DNA from: Bosea sp. 685
GTDB lineage: Bacteria; Pseudomonadota; Alphaproteobacteria; Rhizobiales; Beijerinckiaceae
DNA: 64,000 bases
Direction: 5' to 3'
Assembly: GCF_031884435.1 (NCBI RefSeq)
Contig: NZ_CP134779.1
Coordinates: forward strand, 3,100,001-3,164,000
Under the pieces are notes generated by a model. The model had not been told where the DNA came from and ran no database searches. It saw only the letters and a list, made by a program, of their open reading frames with translations. Shown here in pieces: positions 45,601-53,482 of this stretch. The position numbers and the translations under genes were made by a program. The first letter of the stretch is position 1; each line of letters opens with the position of its first letter.

Positions 45601-46119
45601 CGGCATGACGATGAGCAGCAGGTCGCGCGCATCCGAGAGCAGATCGTCGAGATGCAGGATGCAGACACCCTTCCGCGCCCTCAGATTACCCTGGCTGAGC
45701 AGGCGGCAGAGCCTTCCCCAGCCGGCGCGATTGGCGGGGTAGACGACGATGTCGGGCGTGCCATCAGTGAAGACGAGCCGGCTGCCGACCGCGAGCTTGA
45801 AGTCCCGGGCCATGCTCTGGAGCTGCGGTCCGGTGAAAGGCAGATCGGCGAAGGCCGGGTTCTCGACCCAGATGAATTCGCCCGGACTGCCGCCTTCGCG
45901 GATCTTCTCGGGCTCCGGCAAACCATGCTCGCGCAGATAGGCAAGGGCGCTGAAGGCCCGCACCACGCCCGCGACCGTGTTGCGGTCGGCGATGCCGATG
46001 CCGGCATGGCCGAGCAGCAGGGCGCTCAGCACCAGATTGGGGCCGGGCGAGGCGCCGCGCAGGAAGGAAAAGTTCGTTGCGGCAACGAGTTCGGCGTAAG
46101 TGCTCAGAGGTCGATTCAT
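42610..46119 (-). CDS. dnaE2: error-prone DNA polymerase DnaE2 (ImuC) with in-frame repeat insertion
   Basis: A 1,169-residue C-family polymerase alpha-subunit homologue, the catalytic member of the ImuA-ImuB-ImuC translesion mutasome. A PHP domain at the N-terminus (TYAELVAATNFSFLRGAS) precedes the polymerase core with PDIDVDFEHERREEV near residues 419-433. GRGSAANSAVCYVLGIT and GYGFPESHAASFA-type text (GSYGFPESHAASFAKLVY) follow. The C-terminal OB fold is AVFITLEDETGITNVVLW. Residues ~854-890, between SGWDNAVEPD and ALRLGFRQID, are encoded by a palindromic repeat (43451-43559), making it longer than usual DnaE2 proteins. The start at 46119 (MNRPLSTYAEL) lies 10 bases after imuB. Expression should follow the LexA box before imuA. 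Confidence 0.93.
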   Translation of the reverse strand: MNRPLSTYAELVAATNFSFLRGASPGPNLVLSALLLGHAGIGIADRNTVAGVVRAFSALAYLREHGLPEPEKIREGGSPGEFIWVENPAFADLPFTGPQLQSMARDFKLAVGSRLVFTDGTPDIVVYPANRAGWGRLCRLLSQGNLRARKGVCILHLDDLLSDARDLLLIVMPDKRHDDLPALLARLAEAAPGAVWLAASMHRKGDDRRRLARLKSIAAATRTPLLATNDVLYDAPEQRDLQDLLTCIREGVAIDQAGRLLEANAERHLKAGQEMARLFRDAPDAIAETGHLLGRIEFDLRELKYEYPDEPVPPGWTAQGWLTELVRKRSQMRYPDGVPAKVQALLAQELVLIEKLEYARYFLTIRDIVEFADSEGILCQGRGSAANSAVCYVLGITAVDPAENDVLFARFISEERREPPDIDVDFEHERREEVIQWIYEKYGRHRAGIAATVIHYRPRSAIRDVGKALGLTEDVTARLADTQWGSWGTEIGDNHVRQAGLDPTNPTILRAVGFALRLLGFPRHLSQHVGGFVLARGRLDEMVPIGNAAMEDRTFIEWDKDDIDALLLMKVDVLALGMLTCIRKAFDLLREHEGKDLGLADVPNDDEGTYDMLCEGKSLGVFQVESRAQMNMLPRLRPRIFYDLVIQVAIVRPGPIQGNMVHPYLKRRAGLEEVVYPSPSPEHGLPDELVEVLDKTCGVPLFQEQAMKLAMVAAKFTDPEANRLRRAMATFRNLGTIGQFEEMMVGRMVARGYERDFAQRCFDQIRGFGSYGFPESHAASFAKLVYISSWLKCHHPAIFACALLNSQPMGFYAPAQIVREAQENGGVEARAIDVNFSGWDNAVEPDRPFEERAAVIPGDRRETRDPFLSDDRKGSGMDPGSTLRSARDDGAVVGQGRPFALRLGFRQIDSFKEEWGHAIADARGEGYLDVESLARRARLPARAMRLLADADAFRSLGLDRREALWAVRRLPDDEALPLFAAAQAHELGEEPAMALPVMPLPEHIVADYQTARLSLKGHPMGMLRPLFRREGVLSCAQTEAKPDAAWARTAGVVLVRQRPGKGNAVFITLEDETGITNVVLWARLFERFRREVMGARLLLVEGRVQKSPEGVTHLMAQRVVDRTADLLSLSDTHRTERASTLTDELLPPQIPRGRHPRNVRILPKSRDFH
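43451..43559. repeat. CCGTCATCC-family palindrome inserted inside dnaE2
   Basis: CCGTCATCCCGGG and CCCGGGATGACGG are perfect outer arms, and GACCCGGGATCCATTCCTGA faces a TCAGGAATGGATCCCGGGTC inner arm. It is the same family as the intergenic copies, but here it lies within the coding frame of dnaE2 and is read without a stop on the minus strand (AAVIPGDRRETRDP, then GMDPGSTLRSARDDGAV). Confidence 0.88.
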
Positions 46120-46129
46120 GCCAGGATCC

Positions 46130-47674
46130 TCACGCGAAAAGCCCGTGCAGGAACCAGCGCGGCATCTCGTTTTCGCGCTCATAGAGCCCGGCGCGGAAGA
46201 GCCAGAAGCGGCGCCCTTGCGCGTCCTCGACGCGGTAATAGTCGCGCGCCGGCTCGGCTGGCCCGTCGCGCCACCATTCCGGTGCGATGCGCTCGGGCCC
46301 CTCGGCGCGGGCGATCTCATGCAGCACGCGCCGCCAGCGAAAGCGCAAGGGCGGCCCGTCCGGCACCTCGGCCAAGGTCTCGATCGGCTGCGGCGGCTCG
46401 AAGAGCTGGAGCGGGCGCGTCGGCGGCTCATTGGGTTCGGGCGTGGGCCAGGCGATCAGTGACGCGGGGGTGGCGACCGGAACCGCCCTCGCCTCACGGC
46501 GCGGATCATGCGTGTCCCGCGCGGCAAAACGCAGCACACGGCCGCGGCCGAAACGGGTGACCAGACGGTCGAGGAGCTCAGCCACCGCCTCGTCCTCGAC
46601 GGCGCGCCCGTCCAGGCTGGGCTGATGCGTGTTCAGGGGCTCGCAGACCGGGATGGCGAGGCGGATCACGTCGAAGCCGAAGCCCGGGTCAAGCGGGTCC
46701 GCCAGCGTGTCGATGCGTTCGCGGTAGAGCCTGAGGATGGCGTCAGCGTCACGCGAGGGACGGCCGGTCTCGATGTTCAACCGCCTGACCGCGCCATCCG
46801 TGCGGAAGAGGCTGACCTCGAAGGCCCGCCCGCCCTCGCCGCGCTCTTCCAACAGGCGGGCAGCCTCCGCGATCAGCTGCGTCACCACCGCCTCCAGCCC
46901 CTGCATATCCAGCAGAGGCTCGGCGAAATGCCGCTCGACCATGCAAGCGGGCGGCGGGCGCAGCGGCGTGATCCGGACATCCTCCCGGCCCAGCGTGCGC
47001 CTGAGCCGGATCGCCAGATCCTCGCCGAAACGGGCGGACAGGGCCATGGAGGGCCGCTCGGCCAGGTCAGCTACCGATTTCAGCCCGGCCCGGGACAAGG
47101 CGATGACGGTCTCGGCGCCGATCTCCAGGGCCGCGACCGGCAACGGGCGGATCATGGCCTCGTCCTCGCCCGGCGGCACGATGCCGCCCGCGCCGAAGCG
47201 GGAGAGCGCATGCGCCGCCTCCGGCGTCCCGGCGATCGCGCTGCGCTGATTGAGCCCGCCCGCCCGCAACCGCTCGGCGATCATGGCCCGAAGCGCCGCC
47301 TCGCCGCCGAAGAGATGGGCGCAGCCGGTGATGTCGAGCAGCAGGCCATGAGGCGGGTCGAGCGCGACCAGCGGCGTGAAACGGTCGCAGAAGGCGGCCA
47401 GCCGCTCAATCAGGCGCTGATCGGCCTGCGGCTCAGCCTCGGCCACGACGACGTCTGGAATCCGGGCGCGCGCATCCGCGAGCGTCAGCCCACGCGTGAG
47501 TCCGAGCCGGACGGCGCTCTGGTCGCAATCGACAAGGCGAAGGGCGTTACGCACCGTCTCGACCACCACCAGCGGCGGCTCACACCGCCCGCCGGAAGCC
47601 GGCGCCCCGCGTTCCCTCCGCAGCCGGTCCGTCGGCAGGAAAGGGAACCAGAGGGCGAGATAGCGGCGCGGCAT
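46130..47674 (-). CDS. imuB: mutasome protein ImuB (inactive Y-family polymerase)
   Basis: A 514-residue Y-family polymerase homologue that acts as the hub of the mutasome and links ImuC to the sliding clamp. The N-terminus reads RYLALWFPFLPTDRL, without the catalytic Asp of active Y-family enzymes. LLDITGCAHLFGG follows in the palm. A QLFEPP sequence at ~423-428 fits a beta-clamp-binding motif. The C-terminal ~70 residues (YYRVEDAQGRRFWLFRAGLY) match the domain typical of ImuB. I chose the ATG at 47674 (MPRRYLALWF); the longer open frame runs through imuA. The gene overlaps the 3' end of imuA by 95 bases. Confidence 0.92.
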   Translation of the reverse strand: MPRRYLALWFPFLPTDRLRRERGAPASGGRCEPPLVVVETVRNALRLVDCDQSAVRLGLTRGLTLADARARIPDVVVAEAEPQADQRLIERLAAFCDRFTPLVALDPPHGLLLDITGCAHLFGGEAALRAMIAERLRAGGLNQRSAIAGTPEAAHALSRFGAGGIVPPGEDEAMIRPLPVAALEIGAETVIALSRAGLKSVADLAERPSMALSARFGEDLAIRLRRTLGREDVRITPLRPPPACMVERHFAEPLLDMQGLEAVVTQLIAEAARLLEERGEGGRAFEVSLFRTDGAVRRLNIETGRPSRDADAILRLYRERIDTLADPLDPGFGFDVIRLAIPVCEPLNTHQPSLDGRAVEDEAVAELLDRLVTRFGRGRVLRFAARDTHDPRREARAVPVATPASLIAWPTPEPNEPPTRPLQLFEPPQPIETLAEVPDGPPLRFRWRRVLHEIARAEGPERIAPEWWRDGPAEPARDYYRVEDAQGRRFWLFRAGLYERENEMPRWFLHGLFA

Positions 47675-48431
47675 CCTGTGCTCTCCCCTGGTTGCCGGCT
47701 CTCTCGTGGAAGGCAGCTCTCTCGTGGAAGGATTGTCGGTCACGGTCCCACTCCACACGCCACTCACGCTCACCCAGGCCGCCGCGATCGCGCAGCAGCC
47801 TGAGGCTGAAAGCCGGATCGCCCGGCGCATTGGCCTCCAGGGCTCGCGACGGCAAAGCGCGCACCAGCCAACGGGTTCGGGCGGCGCTGGCGTCCTGCCG
47901 CGCGCTCGCACGCAGCAGCACCGTCGTGACGCCGGACGCCTCCGCCGCCAGCGCCAATCGCCGGCTCGCAGTCAGGTCGAACAGGCGCGGCTCGCCCCAG
48001 GGCTCGATCAGCACCGCCCCCAGCGCCGAACAACGCGCGGCCTCCGCCCCTGCCCGCAGCACGTCCTGCGCATCGCGCGCTCGCACCAGAAGGATGCGCG
48101 ACGGGTCGAGACCGAGCTCGGCCAGCCCAGGCGGATGCAAACGCCCGGTCTCGGCATCGAGAACATCCTGCCTGACCCAGAGGATCGGGCGCAGATGCGC
48201 CGCCCGGATCGTCAACCCCACGGCGAAACCCGTCGCCGCAGCGAGGTCCGCCGTTCCCGGCGCGTAAACCTCATGCAGCGCCGCGCGCGCGATGCCTCCG
48301 CCCAGCGGCTCATCAAGAGCGGGCGCGCCGAAGCTCACACGCCCGACCGCAGCCGGCGCGGTGCGCAGCGTCGCTTCGGCAAGGCTGCGCCGCAGATCGG
48401 CCAAAGCGAGAGGGGCGGGTTTCGGGTTCAT
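47580..48431 (-). CDS. imuA: mutasome protein ImuA (RecA/SulA-like)
   Basis: A 283-residue RecA-fold protein that supports ImuB/ImuC mutagenesis. Typical text is VSFGAPALDEPLGGGIARAALHEVY, LRPILWVRQDVLDAETGRLH and AWRVEW-type REWRVEWDRDRQ near the end. The start at 48431 (MNPKPAPLALADLRR) lies 11 bases from a LexA box. The last ~32 codons lie inside imuB in another frame. Just before that, a short direct duplication gives FHERAAFHERA. The overlap is unusually long, so an indel near the end of imuA may have extended it. Confidence 0.88.
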   Translation of the reverse strand: MNPKPAPLALADLRRSLAEATLRTAPAAVGRVSFGAPALDEPLGGGIARAALHEVYAPGTADLAAATGFAVGLTIRAAHLRPILWVRQDVLDAETGRLHPPGLAELGLDPSRILLVRARDAQDVLRAGAEAARCSALGAVLIEPWGEPRLFDLTASRRLALAAEASGVTTVLLRASARQDASAARTRWLVRALPSRALEANAPGDPAFSLRLLRDRGGLGEREWRVEWDRDRQSFHERAAFHERAGNQGRAQDAAPLSRPLVPFPADGPAAEGTRGAGFRRAV

Positions 48432-48441
48432 CGGAGCAATT

Positions 48442-48456
48442 GTTCTCTCTTTGTTC
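48442..48456. promoter_or_regulatory. LexA (SOS) box before imuA
   Basis: GTTC-TCTCTTT-GTTC is an exact match to the alphaproteobacterial LexA operator GTTC-N7-GTTC. The second half also begins a GTTC-N7-GAAC symmetry (48453-48467). It lies 11 bases from the imuA start. The remainder of the divergent interval up to the amidohydrolase shows no further gene. Confidence 0.85.
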
Positions 48457-48723
48457 TTGTATAGAACGGGCTCGCCCCGAAGGCGAGTCGCTTGAATCGG
48501 AGACCGCGTTGGAAGGCGCCCGTCCCCGCCATATTTTCGCCCGCCAAGTTTTTCGCCGGCCATGTTTTTCGGCTTTGCCCTGGCACAGGCCCGCAGACTC
48601 TGCCCCCAACGCGCCGCGGCACATAAACTGCAATCAGAGCCATTCGGAGCCATCATGCTGTTTTCCCGAATGATGGCCGGACCGGCCGATCGCGTGGCCG
48701 CCTTTCCCGATAGGCCGAGACCG

Positions 48724-49959
48724 ATGCCCACCGACAGCGCCTTCGATCTGATCTTCCGCCAGGCCAATCTCGGCGGCCATGACGGCCCGGTCGATATCGG
48801 CATCAGCTCAGGCCGCATCGCCGCCATCGCGCAGCGGATCGTCGCGGACGCTCCCGAGATCGTCATCGACGGTCGTGCGGTGCTGCCGGGCTTCGTCGAC
48901 AGCCATGTCCATCTCGACAAGGCCTGCCTGCTCGGCCGCTGCGGACATATTCGTGGCGGCCTGAAGGAGGCGATCGGCGCGGTCTCCGCGATGAAGCGTG
49001 GTTTCACCGTCGAAGACGTTCATGCGCGCGGCGCGCAGGTGCTGGAGAAGGCAATCACTAAGGGCACGACGCGGATGCGCACTCATCTGGAGGTCGATCC
49101 ACGCGCGGGCCTGCGCAGCTTCGAGGCGATCAAGGCGCTGAAGCGCGATTATGCCTGGGGGCTCGACCTCTCTATCTGTGTCTTTCCCCAGGAGGGGCTG
49201 ACCAATGATCCCGGCACGGAGGAGCTATTGGTCGAGGCCCTGCGGGACGGCGCGGATGTGCTGGGCGGCTGCCCCTATACCGACAGCGACCCGCATCTGC
49301 AGATCGAGCGGCTGTTCTGCCTGGCCGAACGCTTCGATCTCGATCTCGATTTCCACCTCGATTTCGATCTCGACCCGTCCTGGATGCATCTCGACGAGGT
49401 CTGCCGCCAGGCGCTGCGGCGCGGTTACCGGAACCGCGTCGCCATCGGCCATGTCACGAAACTCTCAGTGCTGCCGCCCGATGCCTTCGCAAGGGCGGCC
49501 GAACGCCTGGCCGAGGCCGGCATCGCGGTGACAGTTCTGCCGGCGACCGATCTCTATCTGATGGGCCGGGAGGTGACACATAATGTGCCGCGCGGGCTGA
49601 CCCCGGCACATCGCCTGCTCGCCCATGGCGTCACCTGCTCGATCGCCACCAACAATGTGCTGAACCCCTTCACGCCCTTTGGCGACTGTTCGCTGCTGCG
49701 GATGGCGAATCTCTACGCCAATGCCGCCCAGATCGGGCCGGACGGTTTTGGCGACTGCATCGATCTCGTCACGACGCTGCCGGCACGATTGATGCGGCTC
49801 GATGATTACGGCATCGCGGTCGGCAACCCCGCCGACCTGATCGTACTGGATTCAAGGACTGCTACCGACGCGCTCGCCGAGATCGCCGAGCCCGTGCTGG
49901 GCTTCAAGAAGGGCAGGCAGAGCTTTTCGCGCCCGGCGGCGAGCTTGAACAAACCTTAG
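48724..49959 (+). CDS. cytosine-deaminase-like amidohydrolase with altered metal-site Asp
   Basis: A 411-residue amidohydrolase-superfamily protein related to cytosine deaminase (CodA) and N-isopropylammelide hydrolase. Metal-site motifs are GFVDSHVHLDKA near the N-terminus, DFHLDFDLDP in the centre and GHVTKLSVL. In CodA-type enzymes the metal-binding Asp lies in a (T/H)D-(D/N)V motif before PF/PW; here the segment reads ATNNVLNPFTPFGD, with Asn in that place. Substrate or mechanism may therefore differ. I used the ATG at 48724, which gives the usual family N-terminus; ATG 48655 has the better Shine-Dalgarno match (CGGAG) and would add 23 residues. The gene stands alone, divergent from imuA. 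Confidence 0.78.
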   Translation: MPTDSAFDLIFRQANLGGHDGPVDIGISSGRIAAIAQRIVADAPEIVIDGRAVLPGFVDSHVHLDKACLLGRCGHIRGGLKEAIGAVSAMKRGFTVEDVHARGAQVLEKAITKGTTRMRTHLEVDPRAGLRSFEAIKALKRDYAWGLDLSICVFPQEGLTNDPGTEELLVEALRDGADVLGGCPYTDSDPHLQIERLFCLAERFDLDLDFHLDFDLDPSWMHLDEVCRQALRRGYRNRVAIGHVTKLSVLPPDAFARAAERLAEAGIAVTVLPATDLYLMGREVTHNVPRGLTPAHRLLAHGVTCSIATNNVLNPFTPFGDCSLLRMANLYANAAQIGPDGFGDCIDLVTTLPARLMRLDDYGIAVGNPADLIVLDSRTATDALAEIAEPVLGFKKGRQSFSRPAASLNKP

Positions 49960-49987
49960 ACCCGAGCGTCTTTCCTCGGAAACTCAG

Positions 49988-50116
49988 CCGTCATCCCGGG
50001 CTTGACCCGGGATCCATCGGAGGCCTCCGGAGCTCTATGATGGATCCCGGATCTCCGCGGAGTTTATCCTTGGGCCGATCGAAGATCGGACCCGGGGGCT
50101 GCGTCCGGGATGACGG
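49988..50116. repeat. CCGTCATCC-family palindromic repeat (third intergenic copy type)
   Basis: Ends CCGTCATCCCGG and CCGGGATGACGG enclose GGGATCCAT/ATGGATCCC. After the core there is a ~45-base segment (CTCCGCGGAGTTTATCCTTG, then GGCCGATCGAAGATCGG) that recurs almost unchanged in the copy at 53483-53622. The copy fills most of the interval between the amidohydrolase and the frameshifted permease, which converge here. Confidence 0.8.
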
Positions 50117-50164
50117 GCGCGTTTCGGAGAAAACTCGACAAGCTCCAAGCGCTTCCCCTCCCCA

Positions 50165-51389
50165 TCATTGCTTGGGCGCAAGCGAGTTCGGGTTGAAGGC
50201 CCCACCGAAGGGCGAGGGATTGTTCGACGAAGGCGGCGCGGCGGGAGGCGCGGGCTGGGCAGGCGGCGCCAGCGAATTTGGATTGAACGCGCCGCCGAAG
50301 GGCGACGGGTTGTTCGATGGCGCCTGGGCGGGCGCCTGCGCCGGGGCCTGCTGCTGGATGCGGTTGCGCTGCTCCTGCATCAGCCTTTCCTGCACTTGCT
50401 GCTTCTCCTGCAGGATCGCGGCGCGGCAAACATTCGCGTCGACGCGGCTTGCCGACCAGACGATGAAGCCCGTCACGCCGAGGAGCAAAACGAGGACCGC
50501 GCCCGGATGCGTCAGCAGGCGCGAGAGCGGGTTGGCGTAGAGCCGGGACTGGCCGGCCTTGCCGCTGCGCAGAAGCTCCTGGCGGCGGGTATGGGCCTCG
50601 CTGACCATCGCGCCGATCAGCGTCACCGCGATGATGATGACGGCAAGCGCCGAGAGAGGGGTCGGTGCCGAGCCTGACCTTCGAGGCGAGCGCCGTGGTG
50701 AAGGTGTTGCCCGACAGGATGGTGAAGACGGTAGTGTTGTAGTTCTCAAACGAGGCCAGGAAGGTGATGAAGGCGGCCGAGCCCAGCGCCGGCTTCATGA
50801 AGGGCAGCAGGATCTTGCGGAAGGCCTGGCCCGGCGTCGCGCCGAGATCGAGCGCGGCCTCCGTCAGCGTCGGGTCGAAGCGCTGAAGCCGGGCGTTGAG
50901 GACCAGCATAGCATAGGAGGCGATGAAGGCGACCTGCCCGAGCAGCGTCAGGAAGAAACCGTTGTAGAAGACCGTATCGTAGCTGGCGCCCACCCCGCGC
51001 CCAACAAAACTCCAGAAGACGATGGTCGAGATGCCGAGCACGACGCCGGGGATCAGGATCGGTGTGATCAGCACCGCATAGAGCCCGGCCCGCAGGCGCG
51101 GGCCGATATCGGCAAGCGCGAGCGCGCCCGCCAGCCCGAACGGCACCGCGATCGCGACCACAGCGATGCCGATCGCGAGGCTGGTCCACAGCCCGCTCAT
51201 CAACCGCTCATTGCGCACCAGCACGCCGAACCAGTCGGTGGTGAAGCACTCCCAGGGCACCACCCTGGGGAAGGCAGAGGAGTTGAAAGCCGTGATCACC
51301 ATGATGATCAGCGGACCGAACAGGAACAGGAAGAACAACAGCGCGTAGCTGAACGCGAAGAGGCCGCCGCCCATGCCGCGAGTGGTCAT
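50165..51389 (-). pseudogene. ABC importer permease (PotC/PhnV-like), frameshifted, with unusual C-terminal tail
   Basis: The first ~243 codons (from ATG 51389) give a normal binding-protein-dependent permease. Multiple TM segments are seen, as is the ATPase-contact region DPTLTEAALDLGATPGQAFR. The frame then breaks at TDPSLGACRHHH. The expected continuation (LSALAVIIIAVTLIGAMVSE) lies in another frame from about 50659. The break is in a short CT run (50652-50660), where loss of one CT or gain of one base would explain it. The total length, 1,225 bases, is not a multiple of three. Restored, the protein would be ~408 residues. It would carry an extra TM segment and a Gln/Pro/Ala-rich tail in which NNPSPFGGAFNPNSLAP occurs twice. 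The start overlaps the preceding permease stop (ATGA). This is either a true mutation, a switchable tract or an assembly error. Confidence 0.7.
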
Positions 51390-52306
51390 CGCCCGATCGC
51401 CCCGATCGAGACCTTGAAGACGCGCATCATCAGGAAGACGAAGGCGAGGCAGATGACGAGCAGGATGGTGGCGTAGGCGGAACCGCGCTGCCAGTCGCCG
51501 GCGTCATTGAACCATTGGTAGATGATCTGGGTGAACCAGAGGTTCGACGGGCCACCGAGGATCTGCGGAGCCGCCAGCGCACCCGCCGTCAGCATGAAGA
51601 CCATGGTCGCGCCGGATGCGATGCCGGGCTTGGCGACCGGCAGCACCACGCGCCAATGCACCCGCCACCAGCTCGCGCCCATGTCGCGCGCCGCCTCGAT
51701 CTGGTTGCGATCGAGCGTCTCGACCGCGTTGTAGATCGAGAACACCATCAGCAGGGTGTAGGTGTAGGCAAGCCCGGCATAGAGCGCGACATCGGCGCGG
51801 ATGAAGTCGATCGGGCTCGACCACAGGCCCAGCGCCTGGCCGATGCCGTTGATGACGCCGGTCGCGCCGAACAGGATGCGGAAGGCGAAGGCGCGCAGGA
51901 TGTCGTTGATCCAGAAGGGCACGATCAGGCCGATGACCATCATCCGCGCCGCGACGCCGGTGGCGGAATGGGCGAGGATGAAGGCGATCGGATAGCAGAT
52001 GACGATGTCGAGCACGGTGACGATGACGGCGGCGATCAAGGTCTTGACCAGCACGCCGATGTCGAGCGTGTTCAGCGCGCCATTGCCGAACAGGAAATAG
52101 CTGTAGTTCTTCAAGGTGTAGACATCGGCCGGCCCACCGATCTCGGGGCGCGGCAGGTTGTGGCGCAGCGAGACGTCGAACATCGCCAGCTGCGGCAGCA
52201 CGATCAGGACCAGCACCCAGAACAGCACCGCCCCGCCGATGAAGACCGCGACGCCCAGGCCGTGCCGCTCAGTGATGGTGCTCCAGAGTTGACGAAGCGC
52301 TGCCAT
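51386..52306 (-). CDS. ABC importer permease (PotB/PhnU-like)
   Basis: A 306-residue inner-membrane permease with about six TM segments. The ATPase-contact loop is RNQIEAARDMGASWWRVHWR, and IVPFWINDILRAFAFRILFG is typical of PotB-type spermidine/putrescine and aminophosphonate importers. I chose the ATG at 52306 (MAALRQLWSTITERH), four bases after the ATPase stop; the longer frame lies within the ATPase gene. It is the sixth or seventh gene of the phosphonate cluster. Confidence 0.88.
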   Translation of the reverse strand: MAALRQLWSTITERHGLGVAVFIGGAVLFWVLVLIVLPQLAMFDVSLRHNLPRPEIGGPADVYTLKNYSYFLFGNGALNTLDIGVLVKTLIAAVIVTVLDIVICYPIAFILAHSATGVAARMMVIGLIVPFWINDILRAFAFRILFGATGVINGIGQALGLWSSPIDFIRADVALYAGLAYTYTLLMVFSIYNAVETLDRNQIEAARDMGASWWRVHWRVVLPVAKPGIASGATMVFMLTAGALAAPQILGGPSNLWFTQIIYQWFNDAGDWQRGSAYATILLVICLAFVFLMMRVFKVSIGAIGR

Positions 52307-52310
52307 GGCC

Positions 52311-53408
52311 TCAACCGCTCCGCGACGGATCGACGGGAAGAACGGTCGCATGCTCGGGGCGAAACCAGACGCTGGCCGCGCCGTCAGCTGCGGGCGCCGG
52401 CCCTGAGGCATCGGCATTCATGCGGTAAAGCCTGAGATCGAGCCCGTTGGCGCTGAGGTAGAGCGTGCGGATCGAGCCCTCGAACTCCTCGTTGACGCGC
52501 CTGGCGGTGATCGCATTCGTCGCGGGGGCCGCATCGGCAAGGGCGAGCTGTTCGGGCCTGACGAACAAGGTGCAGAGCTCGCCGGCCTGATAGTCGCGCC
52601 CGCCCGCCGACTGCCCGGTGAGCGGGCCGAGCGCTGTGTCGAGCGTCACCAATGCGCCTTGCTGGCCAATGACGGCGCCTGGAATCGCGTTGGTCTCGCC
52701 GACGAAGGAGGCGACGAAGGGGGTTTTGGGCCGGTTGTAGATCGTCTGCGGATCGCCGACCTGCTCGACCACGCCGGCATTCATCACCGCGACCTGATCC
52801 GACATGGTCAGGGCCTCGCCCTGGTCATGGGTGATGTAGATGAAGGTCAGGCCGACGCGCCGCTGGATGGCGCGCAATTCGGTGCGCATATGCTGGCGCA
52901 GCTTGAGGTCGAGCGCCGAGAGCGGCTCGTCGAGCAGCAGGATGTCGGGCTCGGCTGCAAGCGCGCGGGCGATCGCGACACGCTGGCGCTGCCCGCCCGA
53001 GAGTTCGTGCACCTTCTTGTCGCCGGTGCCGGGCAGCGCGATCATCTCGAGCAGTTCATCAGCGCGCTTGCGACGGTCTTTGCGCCCGACGCCACGCACC
53101 TCGAGCGGAAAGGCGATGTTCTCGGCGACCGAAAGCAGCGGAAAGAGTGCAAGATTCTGGAAGATCAGCGCGGTCGGCCGCTTGTTGGGGCCGACATTCC
53201 TCATATCCTTGCCGCCGATCAGCACGCGGCCCTCGCTCGGCTGGACGAAGCCCGAGATGCAGCGCAGCAATGTCGTCTTGCCGCAGCCCGACGGCCCGAG
53301 GAACGAGAAGAACTCACCGCCCTTGATCGAAAGATGGGCGTTCTCGACGGCCCTGTAGTTTCCGAAGCGGATCGATACGTGTTCGAGGACGACGTCCCTG
53401 GTGTTCAT
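52311..53408 (-). CDS. ABC importer ATPase (PotA/PhnT-like)
   Basis: A 365-residue ATPase. Walker A is GPSGCGKTT, the signature [15 protein letters not shown], and Walker B ILLLDEPLSALD, with ITHDQGEAL as the switch histidine region. A C-terminal TOBE domain (ETNAIPGAVIG, LFVRPEQLAL) is present. It energises the two permeases downstream. Its gene is separated from the binding-protein gene by 238 bases that hold a palindromic repeat. Confidence 0.92.
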   Translation of the reverse strand: MNTRDVVLEHVSIRFGNYRAVENAHLSIKGGEFFSFLGPSGCGKTTLLRCISGFVQPSEGRVLIGGKDMRNVGPNKRPTALIFQNLALFPLLSVAENIAFPLEVRGVGRKDRRKRADELLEMIALPGTGDKKVHELSGGQRQRVAIARALAAEPDILLLDEPLSALDLKLRQHMRTELRAIQRRVGLTFIYITHDQGEALTMSDQVAVMNAGVVEQVGDPQTIYNRPKTPFVASFVGETNAIPGAVIGQQGALVTLDTALGPLTGQSAGGRDYQAGELCTLFVRPEQLALADAAPATNAITARRVNEEFEGSIRTLYLSANGLDLRLYRMNADASGPAPAADGAASVWFRPEHATVLPVDPSRSG

Positions 53409-53482
53409 GCTGGTCCTGGATCGGAGGAGGCTTCGGACGGAGCGGCCTATTCGCCTGGCAAAATCACTGGTGTTTCATCACG

